DNA of 64,000 nt. Origin: Sternotherus odoratus. Lineage: Eukaryota > Chordata > Testudines > Kinosternidae. The translations under genes and the position numbers were made by a program. The stretch's first letter is position 1. Each line of letters opens with the position of its first letter. The stretch spans positions 12,034,285-12,098,284 of the forward strand of contig JAVMKO010000021.1 of the NCBI GenBank assembly GCA_032164245.1. The letters run 5' to 3'. The notes under the pieces are model-generated. The model did not search any database. It was not told where the DNA came from and saw only the letters and a program-made list of their open reading frames with translations. Positions 60,001 through 64,000 of the stretch are shown one piece after another.

Positions 60001-63000
60001 CTTGCACTGCTGGGCTAACATGAAACCAAAAGTTACATTTAAAAGTTGTCCCAAAAATTTTGCCCCAAATTCCAAAAAATAATCAGAGCCTCTTAAGGGA
60101 AGCCTGACACAATGATCAAAACAGGGCTGCAGGAGAAGGGCTATCTCAGCTCATGCATGTATTGCGAGAAGACCCCAATGAAAATAAAAAGGAGCTTCTG
60201 TTATCCCAGATTCTCATGTACATGGTCAGTGTAAAGGGGCTTTTTAAAGTGGGTGAGGTCCCTTTACACTACCACAACAGCAGTATAAAGGGGAATCGAG
60301 CTTAAAGAATTTAATGCTAAGGCTAGGATATTTCCAACGCTTAAACAAAACTGGGTGCAGGCCTTGTTGGAGTCCTTTGGTTCATATGTTACTTATGCTT
60401 AGTGCTCCAGCAAGGCATATTGAAGCTCTCCTCCAATTAACAGCCCAATCCTGGTTCCACTGTAGTTACCAGCAAAACTCCCACTGACTTCATTGGGACC
60501 AAGATTCTGACCCTGGTATTTTTTTTAAACTCAAGTTTAAAGGCACAGATATCCCAGAGCCTTCTGCTGGGAGTGTGATACAGACCGTGTTTTTTCCCAG
60601 AGGAAGGAGACTATTTTCTGGTCGTCTGAGCTCTTGCTGCCATCTAGAGTGGTGCTGTCCACAGGGAGGGTCAGTTCTTTATCTGGGCCTGCGTCTGCTT
60701 TGGGAGGCTTATTATTCTCTGGAAAAAGGATTGTGAACAACAGAAGAGGAGACGGAATTAAACATGCTTTCTGTGAGGCAGAGTTTAGGGTTGTTTCCCC
60801 ATAAATACCCAATTGAATAGAAGCCTCAGACAAGACAGATGGATAGATAGGATTATCCCCATCTTACACTGGGAGAAAGTGCAGCACAGAGTGGTGGTGA
60901 AGGGACAGTCAAATCAGAAGTATGTTGGTCGAGGTGAGAGTTAGCAACAGCAATCTTGCCTGCCATGCGGGGAACTTACCAGGCTGCACAATCACAGTGA
61001 CCTCAGCGGTGGACTGCTGGCCTGCAGAATCAGTCACCGTTAGCTGGTAGGTGTAATCACCTTCTTGCATTGCAGAAAGCTGTAATATTGGTGTCCTCAC
61101 ACCCTTTGAGAAAACAAGTGAATGCATCACAATGATTCCTTAAACGGAAGGGATCAGAGATATGAAGGGCCAGAACCAGTACTAACTATCCTGGGTAGAC
61201 ACTGTCTGCTTATCACATATATGGGGCCACAGGTATGCATGACATCAAACAGATATGTAGTGTCCAAGGAGCTTACAAGTGAACATAACCTCAACACCTC
61301 GGAGCAGGATGGGAGAGTAGTGGAGCGACACACCAAGAGGAAACAGCGAAGACTTGATTAAGGCTAAACTTAGCCGCTAGTTCAACCACTGAACCTGACG
61401 TGATCTTAAAACGTATTTAGGTTTAAATATATATTAATATTTAACCAGCACACAGGCTTGCACAGATTCTGAGACATATTTCTGCATAGAAATTAGACCT
61501 TTAAATGGCTACCAGCAAACATCACAGAACAATGGATACGCATCATGTAGGGTATTAGTGGGAAACCTCCACTTACCTGCATCTCCATCACCTTTCCTTT
61601 GCTACTGGGGCTGAGTAACCATTCGTAGCTGACAATGCTATGATCATCAGTGCTCTGGTTCCCATACAAGGTGATAGAGTTTTGGGGAAGCGTGATCACT
61701 TGGTTTGGGCCTGCATTTGCCACTGGAGGATAATCTACTTCTTTATTCACAGTCAAGCTGGCAGTGGTAGAGTTGCTGGCACCATCTGAATCCACTACTG
61801 TTAGACTAACGACCAAAAATTAAAAACAGAAAGGTTAGGGCTGAGCTTAAACATAAAGGGATGAAACAGTCTGGATTTAACTGAGGGGTCAGAAATCTAG
61901 AACTACCTTGGTATGGGATTGAACTGTTTGCCCTTAGAGTGGCGGGGGGTGGGTGGGTAAACACAGTTTAAGTCAACTGTGCGCTTGAAAAATGAATATT
62001 ACAAAAACGTGTGTAATAAGGGCAGGACAAGCATTCCACAACCCAATCCAATCCCCTCCTAATATCGATCAGCTAGTTACACATGTAAAGAAATCCCCAT
62101 GCAAAGAAATCACTAGTGATGAACACATTAAATATTCTAATCTCTAAATGTAATCAATTTCCTCCTGAATGTAGAATAATCTATTCTGGTATTTAAAAAG
62201 ACATTTTAGTAGCTCTGTTATACTAAATTCTCCTTTTTCTGCCATTGCCTTAGATTGATTCTACACATTTTTTTTTAAAAAAAGCCAGCTATACATGTTT
62301 CATCTTTACTCAAGCAAAACATGTACAAACCTCTATTAGCAACTGACCAGAAAGTTCCTGGAGCAAGAGAGGGAAAACCACAAAACAGGATTTGTTCTTT
62401 TATCTTTTCCAATCCAGACTGATGTAATCAGGCATAACACTGAAGAGATTAATATGCAACCTGGACTAATGAACTGCTATATGCAAAACATACCTGAATG
62501 TGTAATTCCCAGGTACCAAGTTGGTCAGTTTCAATATGGCAGCGTCGGTGGATACCTTCTCCTCCCTAAGTGGCCCCTTCAATTCTTCCCAGTGGAAACT
62601 GACAATTTTATCATCATCGGTGCTTTCTAATTCAATTAAAGAAACATGCGTTAGGAATCTGGCTTTATGAGGCCACATTTCAAATAAAGAGCTTTAGTTT
62701 GTTCTTTAACACAAATTCAGAGAGTGGAGCTTCTTGTCTCAGTCTCTAGTAGCAGATTTTTCTCTATTCTGCTGGTTTGCTCAAATTGTGTATGCTGTAC
62801 ACTGTTTTTGCAGACGCACCCATCCTACTTTTCCCAGGAAAAAGATACTGGTTTGGGGCAGACAAGGAGTCAAAACTGAACAAGTTTAAAAGGAAAGCTT
62901 GGCACAGCTTTAAGGACAACAACAAAAATCAATAATGCTTATGCTGGTTAATGGATATGCTTGCAGCTTAACACACAAGGCCACCAATTTTGAATAGACT

Positions 63001-63485
63001 CATTTGATTCTTTGTACTTCAGTCAAAACCAGAAAATCTGGCTGGGCTATAACTCTGCTGGGTCCTCCTGTTTCAGGGGGCTCACTGGGGCAAGTACCCC
63101 CCAGGAGGGAGACCTTGTATTTAAGCCGGTGAGTGCAGAATGGAAAGAGAAATCGGCAGCGAAGACCAGTAGCTGTGCTGTCCTTGCCACAAGCTAACAG
63201 GAATTATAGGGAAAGCCTAAAAAATAATTAGGACGAGTTAACCAAGTCCCCAGGTTATGAACTGGTTCTTGCCACAGAAATGTGACACCAAGGGTCACAT
63301 CTATTCCATCTTAATGTGACACGGAGTCTGATCATTGCCAGAGTGGACAGCCAGCCTCGGCGTGCTGGATTCCATGGGACGAGGGTACTCACGGCTCCCA
63401 TCGATGACAGTAGAGGTGGTCGGCAGTGAAATCTCTTGGGATTGCGGTGACACAATAGCCACAGGGGGCTGATTCACACGGGGCT
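50850..63485 (-). CDS. KIAA0319L: KIAA0319L (AAV receptor homologue), 3' portion, 14 coding exons
   Basis: Exons in transcript order: 63393-63485, 62494-62626, 61577-61805, 60980-61103, 60586-60718, 59446-59594, 58170-58321, 57834-57972, 56974-57133, 55707-55849, 54744-54866, 53873-53963, 53359-53450 and 50850-51037. They total 1949 nt and about 648 C-terminal residues, with consistent phases. The product has four PKD-type Ig-like domains, beginning at NQPPVAIVSP, DYPPVANAGPN, NKPPKADAGPD and NKPPVAKIAGN. A membrane-proximal region (QLTERQKGMLIRQIGVLLGV), a Cys-rich EGF-like piece (CSEHGRCDSFTKRCICD), one membrane helix and a cytoplasmic tail ending QREEIL follow. In mammals the protein is a type I membrane glycoprotein that cycles between plasma membrane and trans-Golgi, is linked to axon guidance and neuronal migration, and serves as the adeno-associated virus receptor. 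The N-terminal MANEC region and first PKD domain lie beyond the window. Confidence 0.97.
53359..53450 (-). CDS. KIAA0319L: KIAA0319L exon: basic juxtamembrane tail
   Basis: The acceptor is CCCCCTCCAG and the donor is GCAG/GTAAAA. It encodes RKGKPKRKSKYKILDATDQE, then SLELKPNLKA. The basic cluster supports a cytoplasmic orientation. Confidence 0.96.
53873..53963 (-). CDS. KIAA0319L: KIAA0319L exon: transmembrane helix
   Basis: The acceptor is TTTTGGTCACAG and the donor is AAGAG/GTAATA. It encodes WSVLYVIIASFVIVVAFGIL, then SWTVACCCK. This is a single helix followed by a cysteine triplet that may be palmitoylated. Confidence 0.96.
54744..54866 (-). CDS. KIAA0319L: KIAA0319L exon: cysteine-rich EGF-like segment
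   Basis: The acceptor is CCTGTCCACAG and the donor is TGTG/GTATGT. It encodes CQLNCSEHGRCDSFTKRCIC, then DPFWMENFIKV. The cysteine spacing suits an EGF-like fold. Confidence 0.96.
55707..55849 (-). CDS. KIAA0319L: KIAA0319L exon: membrane-proximal ectodomain II
   Basis: The acceptor is TGATTTGCAG and the donor is CAGTCA/GTAAGT. It encodes TKMVFFVQNQPPHQIFKGHD and DFLIFRALEINTV. Confidence 0.96.
56361..56470 (+). mobile_element. MIR-type SINE remnant in KIAA0319L intron
   Basis: CCCACTGACTTGCTGTGTGA followed by CCTTGAGCATTTAACTCTGT is the typical MIR core. It lies in the intron between 55849 and 56974. Confidence 0.7.
56460..56625. mobile_element. MITE fragment in KIAA0319L intron
   Basis: GGGTACGTCTACACTACCCG is the characteristic end of a turtle hAT-type MITE. 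The right limit is unclear. Confidence 0.4.
56974..57133 (-). CDS. KIAA0319L: KIAA0319L exon: membrane-proximal ectodomain I
   Basis: The acceptor is GTTCTCCCCAG and the donor is CAGAG/GTAGGA. It encodes PRKNNLVEMILDVNVSQLTE, GVLLGVLDSDITVQK and PYTEQ. Confidence 0.96.
57834..57972 (-). CDS. KIAA0319L: KIAA0319L exon: end of the last PKD domain
   Basis: The acceptor is AAATTCCCAG and the donor is GCCG/GTGAGT. It encodes EVLNNSDHHPVLFLSNLVEG, then TYTFHLKVTDAKGESDADRT. Confidence 0.96.
58170..58321 (-). CDS. KIAA0319L: KIAA0319L exon: start of the last PKD domain
   Basis: The acceptor is ACATGTTTAG and the donor is GCTGGG/GTGAGT. It encodes MNKPPVAKIAGNVVITLP and DDKGIVSYLWTRDEGSPAAG. Confidence 0.96.
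58575..58765 (-). mobile_element. tRNA-derived SINE of the turtle Pol III type
   Basis: Read on the - strand, it begins GGGGAGGGATAGCTCAGTGG (A box), then TTTGAGCATTGGCCTGC, GGGTTGTGAGTTCAATCC (B box, degenerate), and GGGGCCATTTAGGGATCTGG. It ends near GGACTCGATGACCTTCAAGG. This is the well-known tortoise/cryptodire SINE head and body, and it is the best single clue to the organism. Confidence 0.88.
59074..59336. mobile_element. hairpin-rich MITE in KIAA0319L intron
   Basis: Termini AGGGCTGGTCTTCACT and (reverse) ATGGGCTTGTCCTCACT are imperfect inverted repeats. The interior is GC- and CpG-rich and contains three perfect or near-perfect inverted repeats in series (59114-59135, 59161-59190, 59254-59297). 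Short open frames in it are not genes. Confidence 0.75.
59446..59594 (-). CDS. KIAA0319L: KIAA0319L exon: end of the third visible PKD domain
   Basis: The acceptor is GTTTTGGCTAG and the donor is GAAG/GTGTGT. It encodes GPDGVKLENANSSITTV and GTYEFTLTVKDERSLQSQSS. Confidence 0.95.
60586..60718 (-). CDS. KIAA0319L: KIAA0319L exon: start of the third visible PKD domain, weak donor
   Basis: The acceptor is CCTTTTTCCAG. It encodes NNKPPKADAGPDKELTLPVD and SDDQKIVSFLWEKT. The donor ACG/GTCTGT is weak, but it is the only one that joins in frame to GPDGVKLENAN in the next exon. Confidence 0.92.
60980..61103 (-). CDS. KIAA0319L: KIAA0319L exon: end of PKD domain
   Basis: The acceptor is TTTTCTCAAAG and the donor is CCTG/GTAAGT. 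It encodes GVRTPILQLSAMQEGDYTY and STAEVTVIVQP. Confidence 0.95.
61577..61805 (-). CDS. KIAA0319L: KIAA0319L exon: end of one PKD domain and start of the next
   Basis: The acceptor TTTTTGGTCGTTAG is chosen because it completes a serine codon and gives SLTVVDSDGASNST. The nearer TAACAG would break the frame. It continues DYPPVANAGPNQVITLP and IVSYEWLLSP, with donor ATGCAG/GTAAGT. Confidence 0.93.
62494..62626 (-). CDS. KIAA0319L: KIAA0319L exon: second part of the same PKD domain
   Basis: The acceptor is TTGAATTAG with a poor pyrimidine tract. The donor is TTCAG/GTATGT. It encodes STDDDKIVSFHWEELKGPL and LKLTNLVPGNYTF. Confidence 0.94.
63393..63485 (-). CDS. KIAA0319L: KIAA0319L exon: start of a PKD domain
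   Basis: The acceptor is TTGTTGTTCCAG and the donor is GGGAGCC/GTGAGT. It encodes PRVNQPPVAIVSPQSQEISL and PTTSTVIDGS. It enters with two bases and leaves in phase 1. Confidence 0.94.
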
Positions 63486-64000
63486 CTGGAACAACAAGAG
63501 GGCTGTGACAATGTTGTTTACAGGCAGATCAATGGTACAAACATAAACCCAGGAACTCTGAAAAATTGTTCAGATTGTCCACTAGGGGTTGCTAAAGTAA
63601 TACATGGAGCACATTCCTTCCACAACCCTATGCCCAATCCACTGTTTGCGAACAGAATTGCCTCTAGGGCTCAGCCACAGAAAGACCAAGAGAAGAGAGG
63701 TCCAAAGTACAGCTGCCAGGCTGTTCACTCCCCTAGACTGCTGATAACAACAACAGGTCTGTGATAACCCTGCAATGCTTACAGCTCCCAACCCTGATCT
63801 TCCTTGGGATTGGACACAGCACTATCCAGTTAGTTACACATCAACCTGAGGTATTGTGCAACAGGTGGAGGGTTCTAAAATAATGAGGGAACAAGCAGAC
63901 TAGGACATGAAGCCAGCGCTCACATAGGGATTATACCATCGTCTGGTCACTGTCAACTCTAGAGCCTCAAGCATTCAGAATGGGGCTGATATTCTTACTA
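63486..64000 (-). other. KIAA0319L: KIAA0319L intron reaching the window edge
   Basis: No further KIAA0319L exon is visible. The preceding exon (rest of the ectodomain) must lie beyond 64000. Confidence 0.7.

Noticed and set aside
61791..61805. Acceptor TAACAG for the KIAA0319L exon at 61577
   Set aside because: It would break the reading frame with the preceding exon. The upstream GTTAG restores the expected SLTVVDSDG sequence.

Overview
This window looks like nuclear DNA of a turtle, probably a cryptodire. The reasons are intron-split vertebrate genes, CR1-type LINE 3' ends, MIR-type SINEs, a tRNA-derived SINE of the tortoise Pol III type, and short non-autonomous elements and a solo LTR that resemble repeats I associate with turtles. 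No contig name or species tag is visible, so the species is inferred.

The outer genes form a convergent pair that matches the order I know from human 1p34.3. On the + strand (1102-6066) are the last four coding exons of ZMYM4, a MYM-type zinc-finger protein. On the - strand (50850-63485, continuing past the right edge) are the last fourteen coding exons of KIAA0319L, a PKD-repeat membrane glycoprotein also known as the adeno-associated virus receptor. Exon phases agree at every junction in both genes.

Between them, on the - strand, are two complete tandem genes of the ISG12 family (IFI6/IFI27-like interferon-induced small hydrophobic proteins): copy A at 19209-24646 and copy B at 26669-30996, with an upstream untranslated exon and TATA box near 33850-33900. 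Both have 39-nt and 162-nt coding exons with the same phases, a short divergent last exon, and an AATAAA in a matching 3' context. Their introns hold two large GC-rich minisatellites, an 18-bp unit in copy A and a 40-bp unit in copy B. A solo LTR with a clean 5-bp target duplication lies between the genes, and a relative of it lies in an intron of copy B between long direct repeats.

The rest is repeat-rich: 6-19 kb is AT-rich ZMYM4 3'UTR and spacer, and 34-47 kb is a GC-rich spacer in which I find no convincing gene despite many long open frames. At least five copies of a ~120-bp retroposon carry 9-14 bp target duplications, including one palindromic copy and one copy cut down to its last 36 bp.
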